Source: Hemicordylus capensis
Lineage: Eukaryota > Chordata > Lepidosauria > Squamata > Cordylidae
Assembly: GCF_027244095.1 (NCBI RefSeq)
Contig: NC_069657.1
Coordinates: 150,656,857-150,720,856, forward strand
Direction: 5' to 3'
Length of the DNA: 64,000 nucleotides
Notes under the pieces: generated by a model
Database searches by the model: none
What the model was told of the DNA's origin: nothing
The model's input: the letters and a program-made list of their open reading frames with translations, nothing else
Position numbers and translations under genes: made by a program
Shown: positions 1 through 11,752 of the stretch, piece after piece
How positions within the stretch are numbered: the first letter of the stretch is position 1
How the letters are laid out: each line of letters begins with the position of its first letter

Positions 1-409
1 GCTGCTAAGGTTAGAAAACCCACAGAAGAGAGTCACTCCACACTAAACTGCAGTGCCAGTCTGCACCTTCACTTCTACTAAGTAGTATATTGTACCAAAT
101 ATTCTAGTGCTTAGCATAATTTACCATTAAACCAAAGAGTACAGCTTCAGATTTTGATAATAAGCAGGAAAAACACATACAACAAAATCTAGAGGGAAGT
201 AACTGATTGTTGTAGCACAAAGTGCTACCTGACATGAGAATCTCTTGAGAGATGCAACCCTCTCCAAGAAGTGGGGTAGCTGTGAATATAGAGATCCTGA
301 ATCTGGTGCTGAGTTGCAACCATTTCTGGAACAGGGAGGAGTCCTGCAGCTGTGGATGAGATCACCATCATCATTGTTTCATTTATTTTATTTATGCAGC
401 TGCTTCTTC
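1..409. other. unannotated flank, no feature seen
   Basis: AT-rich sequence with short chance open frames on both strands and no recognisable protein, RNA gene or complete repeat. It precedes a LINE-tail repeat. Confidence 0.4.
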
Positions 410-965
410 TGTACAATCATATACTTATTTAACTTATTCATTTATGCATTATCCTATATACGTATCATAATATTACACAGCTGTCCCTTACTACTATTAT
501 GTATTATTTATAGACTGCTTTTAAACAAAAAGGTTCTCAGAATGGTTTATATGTTAAGAAATGAACAGTAAAGAGAAGATTGTTCACTGTCCCCAAAGGG
601 CTCACAGTCTAAAAAGAAACATTAGGTAGATACCAGCAACAGCCACTGGGGAGATGCTGTGCTGGGACTGGATAGGGCCAGTTGCTCTCCCCTTGCTAAA
701 AAAACAAAACAAAAATAACAATAATAAACAACTTTATTTGTTAGCCACCCCAAAACAAATTGTCCCCTGGGAAGCTTACAACACAACATTAAAACATGAG
801 ATGAAAAATATACAACACATTAAATCATAACAGACCCCCTGCCCCAAAAAAGGATGGGGGAATACAAAATACAACACAAAACACAATTTTTAAAAACCCA
901 GTTACTATCAGATCAAAAATTTTAAAATTTAACAGAGAATCACCACTTTGAAAGGTGCCTCTTTG
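410..965 (-). repeat. LINE 3'-tail repeat with a second LINE-tail fragment nested in it
   Basis: The stretch 560-700 (ending GGCCAGTTGCTCTCC) and the stretch 938-965 (GAATCACCAC...AAAGGTGCCTCT) match consecutive parts of the cleaner copy at 48818-49050. Between them, about 700-935, lies unrelated A-rich sequence starting near TTTATTTGTTAGCCACCCC, which looks like the reverse-complement tail of another LINE. One repeat therefore appears to have inserted into another. The family (CR1/L2-type tail) is inferred only from its 'ataccgcccttcca' type end in the second copy. Confidence 0.55.
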
Positions 966-3900
966 CGCGGTTAGCAGGGGTGAAGCCTTTCTGAAAAGGT
1001 TTGTGGAACTGTTCTGAGTTTCAGAAGCAAAAAGGTTAAGTCCCCACCCCTAAAAAGCATGCAATTTAAATGTTGACAGTGGGGAAGACATCTCTGAGAA
1101 AGGCAAGAGAGGAAAGGCAACATGACATGGAGGTAGTGATTTATACCATACAGGCTGGCATCTGGAGTAAAATGTTTTCTGAAACCTTTGCAGTGTACCT
1201 AACCCAGAATAACTTCAGTGATGCATGCAGTCTCTGCTATGGATGACTTTGAATGCTCAGGTGACAGAGACACGGCTTCCCAATTCAATGCTGGTTATCT
1301 ATCCTGGTTCAATGCTGGTTAACTGCCACAGGATTGCCCTGAAATTCTATATTCACACTATCAGCTCTGCTGGACATACTAATTCTGATTAACGTTTTCA
1401 CCGGGATCCTTGTGACTGTGTGAATGCACCTTTTTGGTGGCCTTTTCTTGGCACACAAAAGAATGAGATGATTTTTAATATACATTGAACAGCCAGGTTT
1501 GGGAATGACCTCTTCAGATGAATTGCTTGTGACAGACCTTCTGATGCACACATGCCACACGTCTGGGGGAAGAAGGTATGATCATACTTCCTATGACTGT
1601 ACTAGGAGAGCAGATGTGACCAAGTTGTGTGGACATAGATTTCCCCACATTGCTGTAAAGGGACAGTGGCTGCTACTTCACACATAACTGCCCTCCCGCC
1701 ATTAAAGTATGTTCCCTGCTGAAAAAGAGACATGCAGTAATGTGTGCAAATCTCATAAATGTATACATTGCTGTGTGCAGAAGCTAAAGCCATTTTTTTA
1801 AAAAGCAAAGTTTGCACAACTTCTCTTGACCAAACCATTTTTAAATTAAGCTAGAGTTCAAAGAAGCATATTTCATGACAGTCCTAATAAATCCTATCAG
1901 GAGCAGCTTCTAAGATCAGTAGTTTTAGGAAAATAGCTTTTGCAAGAACACAGTTGGTATCCTCTTTCTTCTGCAGAGGGCCAAAATATTGTCTACTTGA
2001 TGCAACCTCTAGGTTAAGCAAACTTTGACTGTAACAGACAAGAGACATGATATGCCCAGCATCCTGTCAATCCTTTAGCAAGCAAAGCTGGAACATCCCA
2101 GCTTTAGGTCAGACTTAGGATAGCCAGGTCAGGCCTTTAAGGTAAAATACAAATGAATATATGACAAAGGATAAAAATCCAGATCTGCAGTCTGCACAGT
2201 TCACGGCCCCCGGCTTGGCTTGCATTTTGGCTCTCTGTGTCAGAGTCTATGTTCTCTGTCTCCAAAGCACCACAACCTTACTGGCATGCCAACCGCACAC
2301 ACAGGCTCTCCTGTTCTAGGTTTAGTGCAATATTTCCCTCTGCCTGCCTCCCTTTTCACTTTGGTGCCTCCACCCCCAGCCCATAACTTTCTAGAGGTCT
2401 GTTCCTCTGTTACTCCGCCATCTTTCTCCTTTGCTTTTCAGCCTATGTCCCACTCTGGCCCCCTTCCTAAATCCCTCCTGCTTCTAGGCAGAGTTTCTAC
2501 CATGAGTTTCCTCATACTCGTTTCTGCCATGGAGTTCGGGGACTGTCTGGGCTCAGTGGCAGCAAAGTTGAGTCTCTCTTCTGGCTGCAAGCAACTAAAT
2601 AGATCTTATGCCCAGTGGGATGCTGGGAGTAGTGTCAGATTCTGTGAAAGCAATCTGTGTGCAGAGTGAGGTCATAGCTGTGGGTTTACACAACAGCAGT
2701 TTTACAATGTTTCTCTCACCCACATTTTTAAAAGGCTGTTTCCATTGCTCTCCCCCCAACCCCATTTTCCAGGGATTGTTCAATCCCTCATTATCTGGAA
2801 GCAAGTCCCAGTAAATGTAATGGAGCTGACTCCCTTGTAAGTGTGCATGTAGAATTGCAGCCTCACTTTTCAAAATGCTGCTTGAAAAGGCATCAGGCAC
2901 TCTAGCCCAGCAGCCTCTTTCTCAAAGTGCTCAGCCTGATGCTTCCAGAAAGCCCCAAAGAAGTGCAGTAAGAAAACCGCAGAAACCATTTCCACCCAGC
3001 ACTAGCAAATGACTATTCTGGTGTCAGCTGTACTTGGAGGTTCTACATGACATCCAAACTGCCCGGAGGCTTCATTTCCTAAGTATGGTCAAATGAAGTT
3101 TCCATATTCACAGTCAGTTTGAGACTGATGCAGAACCTCCATGTTCAAGATCAGTCTACACCAGAATGATGGTTTCCTGGTTTCTCACACAGGAATGATT
3201 TTTAGGGTTTCCTTGCAAAACACTTCTTTGGAACTTCCTAGTATGGATTCCCTGGTCCCAATCCTATACATGTTCACTCAGAAGTAAGCCCCAGAGAAAT
3301 AAATCCTCTCCCCTGAAAATTAATCTATGCTTTGCTGAGGGGATGGGAGGAAGGAAAAAGAGAGACCCCATATTCTTGCCTAGGATCTCTACTGGTCCTG
3401 ATTTCTTTGTGGGTATACTCAGAAGTAAGCTTCAGTGAAATCAAGGGACTTAATTCTCAATAATTTATTCCAAGCTTTGCTGAGGGCCTCTGCTTCCCCC
3501 ATTTGGTGGGGATGAAAGAAAATAAAGATAGGAGGCAGAAGGAGAAAACAAAAGCCCTTAAAGGAAAGGGAGGAGGAGGAAGAGAAATGTTTGCTCAACT
3601 GTAAGAGTGGCTCATAGCCAGAATGCTCCTTTTTGGCCACCTATGTTCAGAACCAGGAAGTCACTCACCAGAAATTGTCAGGACTTTCCCCTCCCAACTT
3701 TGCTTTCAGAATTCTCAGTGGGCAGACTTAATTATCTGTCCCTTCGTTATTTCCCCCTGTTATTATGGGGATTTCAAACAATAAGTATTCAAAAACTACT
3801 GTCTGGATGCTTTTCAAACCAGCAAAAAGTACTAGTCCAGTATGAAGCTGAACTTTTGAAGAATATAAAATAGACGTTTTTTAGCAGTATACATTATGTA

Positions 3901-4600
3901 TGCCAGAAAAAAGTCACAAACACTTTGACCCCTCCTTTTAGCAGATAAAAGTTTTAACTGCTGCATCTCAGCCATCTTCCAATGGATCTGCACCGAATGG
4001 AGGGAATGTGTCTCCTGTCTCCTAGTTGATGTTTGCAAAGTTTTGGAAGGATTGGTTGGATACTTTCAATTTTATACAATAGAATGTTTTGGGCTTATAA
4101 AGGCAGAAATGTTGAAACATCTCTTCATCTTAACTATTCTGCAGTGCTCTTTCCTAGGATCCATCTGGAAGTAGTTTTTTTCGGTGTGCGAAGGTCCTCT
4201 GACAAGGCTATCTATTTGTTATCTTCCATAATCTGAATTATATGGGGCATTCTGATTGCAATGAGCCGTATGGTATTCCAGGCAATTGGAGGATTGCTCA
4301 GCTACTTCTAGTCTAACATTGTAAGATTGCATGAATTCTTTCAAACCCTTTGTTCCATGTGCATAAGTTATTTCACTGGAACATTCACCGATATGCACCC
4401 ATCTTGCCAGAATGCAAGATGCTGCAATCTTAACTTCTTTTTAAAATGCATTGAGAGATCCCTGGAGAATTTTCTTATGTGACAAATTCGGAAATTGATT
4501 TAATGCATTTCTAACAGAAAATTAGAATTCTTTGAGTCTTCTGACAGAAAGTTAGAATGGTGATGCTTGTGTTGAAAATGTTGTGGCTTCATATTCTATA
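966..4600. other. upstream region of the CXCR gene, no coding exon seen
   Basis: About 3.6 kb without a convincing gene. CXCR1/CXCR2 genes in other vertebrates carry non-coding 5' exons and a promoter upstream of the single coding exon, so such elements may lie here, but none can be pointed to by eye. Two short matches to a widespread reptile repeat (ACTCAGAAGTAAG) occur near 3278 and 3419. The longer open frames, such as 2220-2669, have no recognisable protein features. Confidence 0.4.
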
Positions 4601-4624
4601 CAGACCAAGAGCAAAGACCTCAGA
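4591..4624 (+). other. probable splice acceptor and 5' UTR just before the CXCR start
   Basis: The sequence CATATTCTATACAG ends in AG at about 4600, and a second AG lies in ACCTCAG immediately before the ATG. Either could be the acceptor joining a non-coding upstream exon to the coding exon, the usual arrangement in CXCR1/CXCR2. Codons in frame before the ATG begin with GTG at 4583, which is not a credible vertebrate start. Confidence 0.45.
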
Positions 4625-5686
4625 ATGGGAAGCTTGGATAGTGATGAGTTTAGTGACCTGTTTTCGGGTTATGAATACACCTCTTCCAGCGCGGGCATAG
4701 AGAAAAATGTCTGCAGAAATGAGAGCCCAGCAATGCTGAAGTACTTTGTGGCCATCGTCTATGTTCTGGTATGCCTCCTGAGCCTGGTGGGCAACTCTCT
4801 GGTGGTGCTGGTGGTCGCCTGCAACAAAGGAAACCGTTCCGTCACTGATATCTATCTCCTGAACCTAGCCATTGCCGATTTCCTCTTTGCCCTCACATTG
4901 CCCATCTGGGCTGTCCAGTGGGTTCATCAATGGATCTTCGGCACCTTCATGTGCAAAACCATCTCTGCCCTGAAGGAAGTCAACTTCTACAGTGGCATCC
5001 TCCTCTTGGCCTTCATCAGCATCGACCGCTACCTGGCAATTGTTCATGCTACTCGGGCAGCCATTGAGAAAAGGCACTGGGTCAAGTTTGCCTGCCTTGG
5101 CATCTGGCTGTTCTCTTTCCTCTTTTCCCTCCCTATGATCCTCTACCGTGAGGTTGTGTTTGTACATAATTTCACCTCCATGGTTTGTTATGAAGTCATT
5201 GCAGGGGAGAAAACATCTCATTGGAGGGTGGTGCTGAGAATCCTGCCACAAGTGATTGGCTTCATCATCCCATTGACCATCATGCTCTTTTGTTATAGCG
5301 TGACAGTGCACAGGCTCTTTCAGACCAAGAACACACAAAGGAAGAAAGCAATGAAAGTCATTTTGGCTGTGGTGCTAGTCTTCCTGGTCTGCTGGTTGCC
5401 CTACAATATCTCCCTGTTTGCTGATTCCTTGCTAAGGACTGGTGCTATCGAGGAAACATGTGACCGTCGTAACAGAATTGATGCAGCCCTTGTGGGCACT
5501 GAAATCCTGGGATTTGCTCACTGCTGCATCAACCCTATCATATATGCCTTTATAGGGCAGAAGTTCCGGAACAACTTCCTCAAGATCTTGGTCACGCGAG
5601 GGATCATCAGCAAAGAGACCCTCTCACGGTACAGAAGGGGCTCCTCCTTCTCATCTACCTCTGGTAACACTTCTACAACTCTGTAA
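4625..5686 (+). CDS. CXCR1/CXCR2: CXC chemokine receptor, CXCR1/CXCR2-type (IL-8 receptor)
   Basis: A 353-residue class A G-protein-coupled receptor encoded in one exon. Receptors of this type sit in the plasma membrane of neutrophils and other leukocytes, bind ELR-type CXC chemokines and signal through Gi. Visible features: an acidic N-terminus ([14 protein letters not shown], residues 6-18) with tyrosines that could be sulfated; N57 in TM1 (VGNSL); D85 in TM2 (LAIADF); the family motif [12 protein letters not shown] at 117-128; [11 protein letters not shown] at 134-144; CWLPY at 256-260; NPIIYAF at 303-309. The cysteine pair C110/C188 should bridge TM3 to loop 2, and C30/C279 the N-terminus to loop 3. 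The C-terminus is Ser/Thr-rich and ends SGNTSTTL, nearly the human CXCR2 end, a PDZ-type tail. The start at 4625 gives the normal family length. Orientation relative to RUFY4 resembles human CXCR1, but by-eye similarity does not separate CXCR1 from CXCR2. The frame is intact. Confidence 0.95.
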   Translation: MGSLDSDEFSDLFSGYEYTSSSAGIEKNVCRNESPAMLKYFVAIVYVLVCLLSLVGNSLVVLVVACNKGNRSVTDIYLLNLAIADFLFALTLPIWAVQWVHQWIFGTFMCKTISALKEVNFYSGILLLAFISIDRYLAIVHATRAAIEKRHWVKFACLGIWLFSFLFSLPMILYREVVFVHNFTSMVCYEVIAGEKTSHWRVVLRILPQVIGFIIPLTIMLFCYSVTVHRLFQTKNTQRKKAMKVILAVVLVFLVCWLPYNISLFADSLLRTGAIEETCDRRNRIDAALVGTEILGFAHCCINPIIYAFIGQKFRNNFLKILVTRGIISKETLSRYRRGSSFSSTSGNTSTTL

Positions 5687-6654
5687 TAGCCCTGCATTGA
5701 GAGAAGGTGGGGAAGAGAAAGTCATGGCGAAAAACTGCTCAGCTACTGATACCCTAGTCTAAAGGTCTTACGAGGCCTCAAGGCTCAGCCTAAGACCAAT
5801 TATAGCTTCCAATGTTATTCTTGGTTTGACAGTGTTAATGCCATGAGAAAATTACAGCCTGCTTGCCATAAAAGCAAATATGTTTGTCCACCATCCAGAA
5901 GGGGTTTTCCATCTAAATCTGCACAAGTTCACTTTCAGCATCACAGATCAAGTGACATGTACCCCAGTCCCAGTTCACAGGAGGCAATTTATTTCACCAA
6001 GAAGATTGCTGATTTATGCCCAACCTTATGAATGATACCCCAAGAACCTCCTGTTCTTTTACATCCCTTCTGTCCAAAGTGAGATTTAGTGAAAGAAATT
6101 TGGTTGGCAAAATCTGTCATGTTTCATTTTACCTGAACTATAAATCAAATAGAGAATGTGCAAACTTAATTTTCCTTCTGCCTTTGATTCTGTACTTGTG
6201 GTTTGATCATTGTTTTCAATGCATCTATCTCCTATAATGTTTAAGCTGAATACATTTGTGTACTTGGATGGAAATATGTTTTTGTTGTAAGCTTGTCTGT
6301 GCTTAAATCAACACAGATTTTTTTCGTAAAAGGAATGGTATCCACATAGGAAAAAGGCATATGTCCATTTGGTTAGCTGAGGGGTGGATACAGTCCTCCA
6401 GCACATTTGATTGCCACAGTACACATATGCTAAAGATTCTGCCTGGGGTGGTTTTCCATATATCTACTTGGCAGACAGGGGAAAATGAGGGTCTGGATTG
6501 AGCTGCTGATGTCTGCTAGCTGCTGATATAAGATGTTTCAGGAGATAGGCACTGTTCTTTCCAGGGACACTGCCCGTGTTGTGGGTAACCCAACCAGAAG
6601 GTCAAATAGATGCAATGCAGGGATGTGTTCATATGGATACAAAATGAGTAAGAT
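5687..6654 (+). other. CXCR 3' UTR and intergenic sequence
   Basis: The 3' untranslated region must begin here. No canonical AATAAA is obvious in the first kilobase, so the transcript end is not located. No coding exon, RNA gene or clear repeat is visible up to the LINE that begins near 6655. Confidence 0.4.
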
Positions 6655-7640
6655 GATATTATGTGGGGCTGCCTTTGTACATAGTCTGGAAACTGCAGTT
6701 GGGACAGAATGCAGTGGCCAGGTTGGTCTCTGGGTCATCTAAGGGGGACCACATTCCTCCTGTGTTGAACGAGGTACACTGGCTGGTGATAAGTTTATGG
6801 GCAAAATACAAAGTGCTGCTTATTACCTATAAAGCTCTAAACTGCTTAGGCCCTGGGCAGAGGCGTAACTAGGGAAAACAGTGCCTGGGGCAAGCACTGA
6901 AATGGCACCCCCCGCGCCCCCCTGCCCCCCCAACATACTACATTATACTTAGGTTTTTCCTCACAAGCGCCCGCCCCCGCCGCCAAGCCAGGCCACTGAC
7001 TGGCCACCAGGCACCAGCAAAGCAATGGAGGGGTGCGGGTGGCGCGGAAGGGACTGTTCGTGGGGGAGGGGGCGCCAACGCACTCCCTTGACTGCTGCAG
7101 CGCTGCTGCACTGAGCAGGAAACATTTGTACTAACAATTTAAAAAAAAAATTTAAAAAATTTTTTTTTGTCATGGCGGCACCCCCCACGTGACCAGAAAA
7201 GATGGCGCCCGGGGCACGTGCCCCCCCTATAGTTACGCCTCTGGCCCTGGGTATATAAGAGAACATCTTCTTCACAATGAGCCCCATTGCCTGTTAAGAT
7301 CACCTGGAGAGGTTAGTCTGCGGTTGCCGCCAGCTCATCTGGCAGCTACTTGGGAACGGGCCTTCTCCGTTGCTGCCCCTGGACTTTGGAATGCACTCCC
7401 TGTTGAAATAAGAGCCTCCTCATCTCTGGCAACTTTTAAAAAGGCATTGAAGACACATTTATTCACCCAGGCTTTTAATTAGATTTATAGTGTTAATACT
7501 CTTAATGCTGGGTTTTAAATGATTTTAATGTTTTAAATGACTTTGTTTGTTTGATTTTAATGTTTAAATGATTTTAATTGTAAACCATCCAGAGATGCAA
7601 TTTTTGGGTGGTATAGAAATATGTTAAATAAAATAAAAAT
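6655..7640 (+). mobile_element. CR1/L3-type LINE 3' fragment, interrupted by a hAT-type element
   Basis: Two open stretches encode adjacent parts of the C-terminal region of a CR1-type reverse transcriptase: [11 protein letters not shown]...KYKVLLITYKALN before the interruption and YIREHLLHNEPH...LWNALPVEIRASSS...KTHLFTQAF after it. Other copies in this window (50915-51430, 26863-27141 and 59266-59565 on the - strand) carry the same protein uninterrupted. The element ends in an A/T-rich tail near 7640. It is 5'-truncated, the usual state of such LINEs. Confidence 0.8.
6858..7243. mobile_element. non-autonomous hAT-type DNA transposon (386 bp)
   Basis: The left end reads CAGAGGCGTAACTAGGG and the right end is its inverse, TAGTTACGCCTCTG. 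The element is flanked by a perfect 8-bp duplication of the host sequence, GCCCTGGG, at 6850-6857 and 7244-7251. An 8-bp target duplication with CAGRGG-type ends is typical of the hAT superfamily. It has no transposase. It interrupts the CR1 LINE and is therefore younger than it. Confidence 0.88.
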
Positions 7641-9108
7641 AATAATAATAAATTAGATCAGAAATTTGCCTAATAATGAATCCTGCATTATGTGTTTCCT
7701 ATCTCTGTATTTGCAATATGTAGAGCTCGTGATTATTTGTTGTTAAAACACTAACAGATGAAAGAGCTGAAAAACCTTTACAGTCATATGGGAAGGGTTC
7801 TGATATGCTTCTACCTTAGGTTGTAGGTATTATAGTAAGTTGTTTCTTTAGAAGTTCATGCCATTGGGAATACATCATACACTACACATTTCCTAAACCA
7901 AAAGCACTTCCATGTAGGGAATCTGGTGAAACCATGTGTAGATGATTACATGTGACAACTGCACATATGTGTATTTCATTGGGGGTTATATTTGCTGTGA
8001 AAACTACAGGCAATTGCAGCTTGCAAAACACAAGTATATCCACTGGATAATATAACATGCATGTGTGCATGTCAGATGTGACAGTCTACAAATGGGTTAG
8101 TTGCTTTCCTCCATAAAACTACTTTTATTAAAGAAAATGTGTTTTGTGAAGGAATTCTGAGATATTTTGGGTTTTAAGGCAGTTTTATGAATGCACTTAT
8201 ATAGGTGTGATTAAATGTAATGGCCAAATATTCTATAGAACAATTTATAACTGATATGTGTAATGTATGTAAATCTATGTATATATGTAAAGAAAAAAAG
8301 GATGGTGAGAAGGACTGATGTAGGATAGTTTTGAATGTATCTCAAATAAGATTTATCATTAGAAGTCAGTGTCTTTAAATGCAATATTTTGATTGCTGAA
8401 ATCTTAGGTGCAGGAAACTCCTTTCCCCCCCAGTTGATCTTTCTGTAATCTTGACATTCTGATGGGAAATATTACTTTGCCAAAAGTCTGTCATCTGCAT
8501 CAAATTATGTTAGTATATGAATTGAGGCACCTTTGATATAAAACAGACACTGCATCCCCCCATCTATATGTACACACCTATTCTAGATTCCAATAAAGTA
8601 GTTAAGTATTGTTTTTATCAGAGTGTTTCTCTGGGATCATGTCTGCATTGTCAGATAATCACTGCAAAGCAGGAGATATTCAAATTCATTTCACCTAGAG
8701 TTATAACGAATATTTCAATAAAGAAAGTTGAAACTTATCATTCCTTCTGCAAATGATTGTTGGATAGTACTCCTTAATTTCAACTCCTTAGGATACTTAA
8801 TTTCAAATATTATCCCATTAATATAAAAAGGAGTGATTAAAGAGCAACTAATTTCTGTCCAGTCATCCAAATCAAGGAAAATTGATAATCATTTCCATTT
8901 TTCCAAGTGTGTTTAAATGGATGTTGATGATTTTGATACATATTACTGACTGTGAGGATGCCATCATTGTCAGTGCTTACAAAAAGTGGCAGAAATCTGC
9001 CATTATATAACACAGCTTGTACGGATCAAAGAGTTGCTAAAGGCCTGAAACTCTCCACTAAACAATCTGAAAAAAATGCATCCAGTAAACAGGATCACTT
9101 AACACATT
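7641..9108. other. AT-rich intergenic sequence, nothing recognised
   Basis: No open frame with recognisable features, no SINE head and no inverted-repeat pair was noticed here. Two AATAAAG words occur near 8592 and 8717 but cannot be tied to a transcript. Confidence 0.4.
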
Positions 9109-9225
9109 AGCCCTACTTTACACTGTATGTGCATACATATTTTTGTGTACTATGACTTTTATTTTAAACAAGCCCCCTCAAATGTAGGGTACAGATAGGA
9201 AGTGTACTACAGTATGTATGTATGT

Positions 9226-10225
9226 ATGTATGTATTATTTTATTAATTATATTTATATACCAACTGATATGTACATCTCTAGGTGGTGTTAAACATTTAA
9301 AATATTTAAAAGTTACAAATTAAAATACATAAAATAAAAACAATAGAATAGAATAGATATTAAAACAAGTTTAAAAATTATTAAAACCAATTCTAATTAA
9401 AAGCTTGTGAAAACAGAAGAGTCTTGAGGGAGAGAGAGAGAGAAGTTTATTCGGTCATTGACCAGCAATGAGGTTCTTCCTAAAAACAAACCAAGAAGGA
9501 GCTGCTCTTATTTCAGCAGGGAGCATATTCCAAAGTCCTGGGGCAGCCACAGAGAGAGCCTGGTCATGGGTTGCCACCAAATGAGCTAGTGGCATCCGTA
9601 ACCAGACCTCTCTAGAAGATCGTAACAGGCATCAGGGTTTATGACAAAGGAGGCACTCTCTTAAATAGCCTGGACCCAAGCCGTTAAGGACTTTATAGGT
9701 AAGAGCCAGCACTTTGTATTTCACCCGGAAACATATTGGCAGCCAGTGCAGTTCTTTCAAAACTGGTGTTATGTGGTCCCTTTGTGTTGTCCCAGAGACC
9801 AATCTGGCTGCCGCATTCTGTACCAATTGTGGTTTCTAGACTAGGTACAAGACAGCCCCACATAGAGTGCATTACAGTAGTCAAGTTTGGAGACTACCAG
9901 CATATGTACCACTGTTTTAAGGCCATTCACCTCTAGAAATAGATGTAGCTGATGTATCAGCCAAAGCTGATAAAAAGCACTCCTGGCCACCGCCTCAACT
10001 TGATAAACCAGGGAGAGCTTGGGGTCCAGGAGTACTCCCAAGCTACGTAATTGATTTTTCAGCAGGAGTGTAACCCCATCCAGAACAGGCATATCTAAAC
10101 CATCTCTTGAGTCCTATCCCCCCACAGTCAGTACCTCTATCTAACTTGGATTCATTGGGTTTGTTATCCCTCATCCAGCCCATTACTGCCTCCAGATAGG
10201 CATTTAAGGGAGATATGCCATTTTC
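9226..10225 (-). mobile_element. CR1/L3-type LINE fragment
   Basis: Reverse-strand open stretches encode pieces of the CR1 reverse transcriptase C-terminus: [35 protein letters not shown], and LDPKLSLVYQVEAVARSAFYQLWL. The A/T-rich tail is at the low-coordinate end, next to a (TATG)n tract at 9213-9235. The coding frame is interrupted. It sits inside the AGCCCT MITE. Confidence 0.8.
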
Positions 10226-10494
10226 CATGTACCCATCTCTGGCAACTTTTAAAAATGCATTGAAGACCCAGGTGCATTGAAAACCCAGGCTTTTAATTAG
10301 ATTTATGGTTTAAAATTGTTTAATGTTGTTTTAAAGTGATTTTAATGTTAATGATTTTAATTGTTTAATTGATTTAGTTTTGATTTTAATTAATTGTTTT
10401 TAATTGTTTTTATTTTCATGTAAACCACCCTCAACCATTTTTGGAAGGGCAGTGTATAAATAAAATAAATAAAAATAAAATTAAAATTAAAATA
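10226..10494 (+). mobile_element. CR1/L3-type LINE 3' end, opposite orientation
   Basis: Begins CATCTCTGGCAACTTTTAAA, the same segment seen in the 3' part of the other CR1/L3 copies (7421, 51229), and runs into an AT-rich tail ending CATTTTTGGAAGGGCAGTGTATAAATAAA. It lies head-to-head with the preceding - strand fragment. Two separate insertions, or an inversion during insertion, could explain this. Confidence 0.65.
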
Positions 10495-11144
10495 AATATG
10501 TGCACTTGACAGTATGTATGATAACTGCATAATCACGTTCTGTATATGCATACACTGTACAAAGGCTCTATGTGTGTTAAACATATCATGTGAATAGGGC
10601 TACTGATTAAAGTTTAACACACTACAAATAAACAACTTTTTGCGCTGGTGACTTGAGCCGGTTTGAGAGTTGTAAAGGATTGATTTTCCTCACTTTCCTC
10701 ACACATGCTTGTGGATAAAGAAGGATTTAAATCTCCATTAATAATTGCGAGTACAGGATCAGAGGGTGGTAGTTATTCTGGCTTCACTGATTTGATGTAA
10801 GAAGGTCTGACCTTATGTGTAAATGATAAACCTTGAAGGCCTCCAAGATTCACCACATCTCTGTCCAGAATCTCCAACAAGATGTCCTAACAGGCTGCTC
10901 AGAAAATGGAACACATACAGGCCCATTGTTTAGGCAGAAGTTGATTTGGGGGCAAACATATTTCTCCAATATCTTGAAATTTGCTCAGTGGTTCTTGACC
11001 TTTGCAGTGCCTGTGTGCCACTTGATCTGATCATTGCTCTGTTCTTACATGTTTTTCCAGTTTAGCCCCAAGGCAAATCTTGTAGCCAGCCTTATTTGTT
11101 AGGTGGGACAGCCATGTTTATAGGTGTAAACCATTACGAGACAC

Positions 11145-11450
11145 ATAGGAATATAGGAACAAAGGGAGCTGCCATATACCGAGTCAGAACATTGGTCTAT
11201 CTAGCACTGTATTGTCTTCACAGACTGTCAGTGGCTTCTCCAAGGTTGCAGGCAGGAATCTCTCAGCCCTATCTTGGAGAAGCCAGGCAGGGAACTTGGA
11301 ACCTAGATGCTCTTCCCAGAGCGGCTCCAACCCCTTAGGGGAATCTCTTACAGTGCTCACACTTCTAGTCTCCCATTCATAAGCAACCAGGGTGGACCCT
11401 GCTTGGCTAAGGAGACAAGTTATGCTTGCTACCACAAGACCAGCTCTCCT
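11145..11450 (-). repeat. 5S-rRNA-like SINE, full-length copy
   Basis: Read on the - strand it starts AGGAGAGCTGGTCTTGTGGTAGC, passes through a stretch resembling 5S rRNA (TTAGCCAAGCAGGGTCCACC and GAATGGGAGAC, like the 5S AGCTAAGCAGGGTC and GGATGGGAGACC), and ends with a tail finishing CCTATGTTCCTA. The 5S-like part should hold an internal RNA polymerase III promoter. It resembles the family I know as 5S-Sauria. Confidence 0.75.
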
Positions 11451-11456
11451 CCGGAC

Positions 11457-11752
11457 ATATAGGAACATAGGAAGCTGCCATATACTGAGTCAGACAGACT
11501 CTTGGTCTATCTAGCTCAGTATTGTCTTCACAGACTGGCAGTGGCGTCTCCAAGGTTGCAGGAAGGAATCTCTCTCTTGGAGAAGCCAGGGAGGGAACTT
11601 GGAACCTTCTGCTCTTCCCAGAGTGGCTCCATCCCCTTAGGGGAATATCTTACAGTGCTCACACTTCTAGTCTCCCATTCATATGCAACCAAGGTGGACC
11701 CTGCTTAGCTAAGGGAACAAGTCATGCTTGCTACCACAAGACCAGCTCTCTT
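11457..11752 (-). repeat. 5S-rRNA-like SINE, second copy immediately adjacent
   Basis: Same family and orientation as the copy ending at 11450, directly next to it with only a few bases between. It contains the 5S-like words TTAGCTAAGCAGGGTCCACC and GAATGGGAGAC. The tandem arrangement may reflect insertion of one SINE into the tail of another. Confidence 0.75.

Larger units (their letters stand above)
9109..10601. mobile_element. MITE with AGCCCT ends, split by LINE insertions
   Basis: The left piece (9109 to about 9225) starts AGCCCTACTTTACACTGTATG and the right piece (about 10495-10601) ends CATATCATGTGAATAGGGCT. Together they match the two halves of the uninterrupted copy at 56986-57229, including the shared stretch GATAGGAAGT.TACT. 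The DNA between them is LINE sequence, so a LINE landed inside this element. The superfamily is unknown, as no target duplication was confirmed. Confidence 0.65.

Noticed and set aside
2220-2669. 149-codon + strand frame
   Set aside because: No domain, signal or splice context was seen. Its proline/serine-rich composition fits chance translation of CT-rich DNA.
4583-4624. Upstream GTG codon giving a 367-residue receptor
   Set aside because: Vertebrate genes rarely start at GTG. The ATG at 4625 gives the usual length and an acidic N-terminus typical of the family, and a splice acceptor probably lies in between.
4865-5338. 157-codon open frame antisense to the receptor
   Set aside because: It is a shadow of the receptor codons and has no features of its own.
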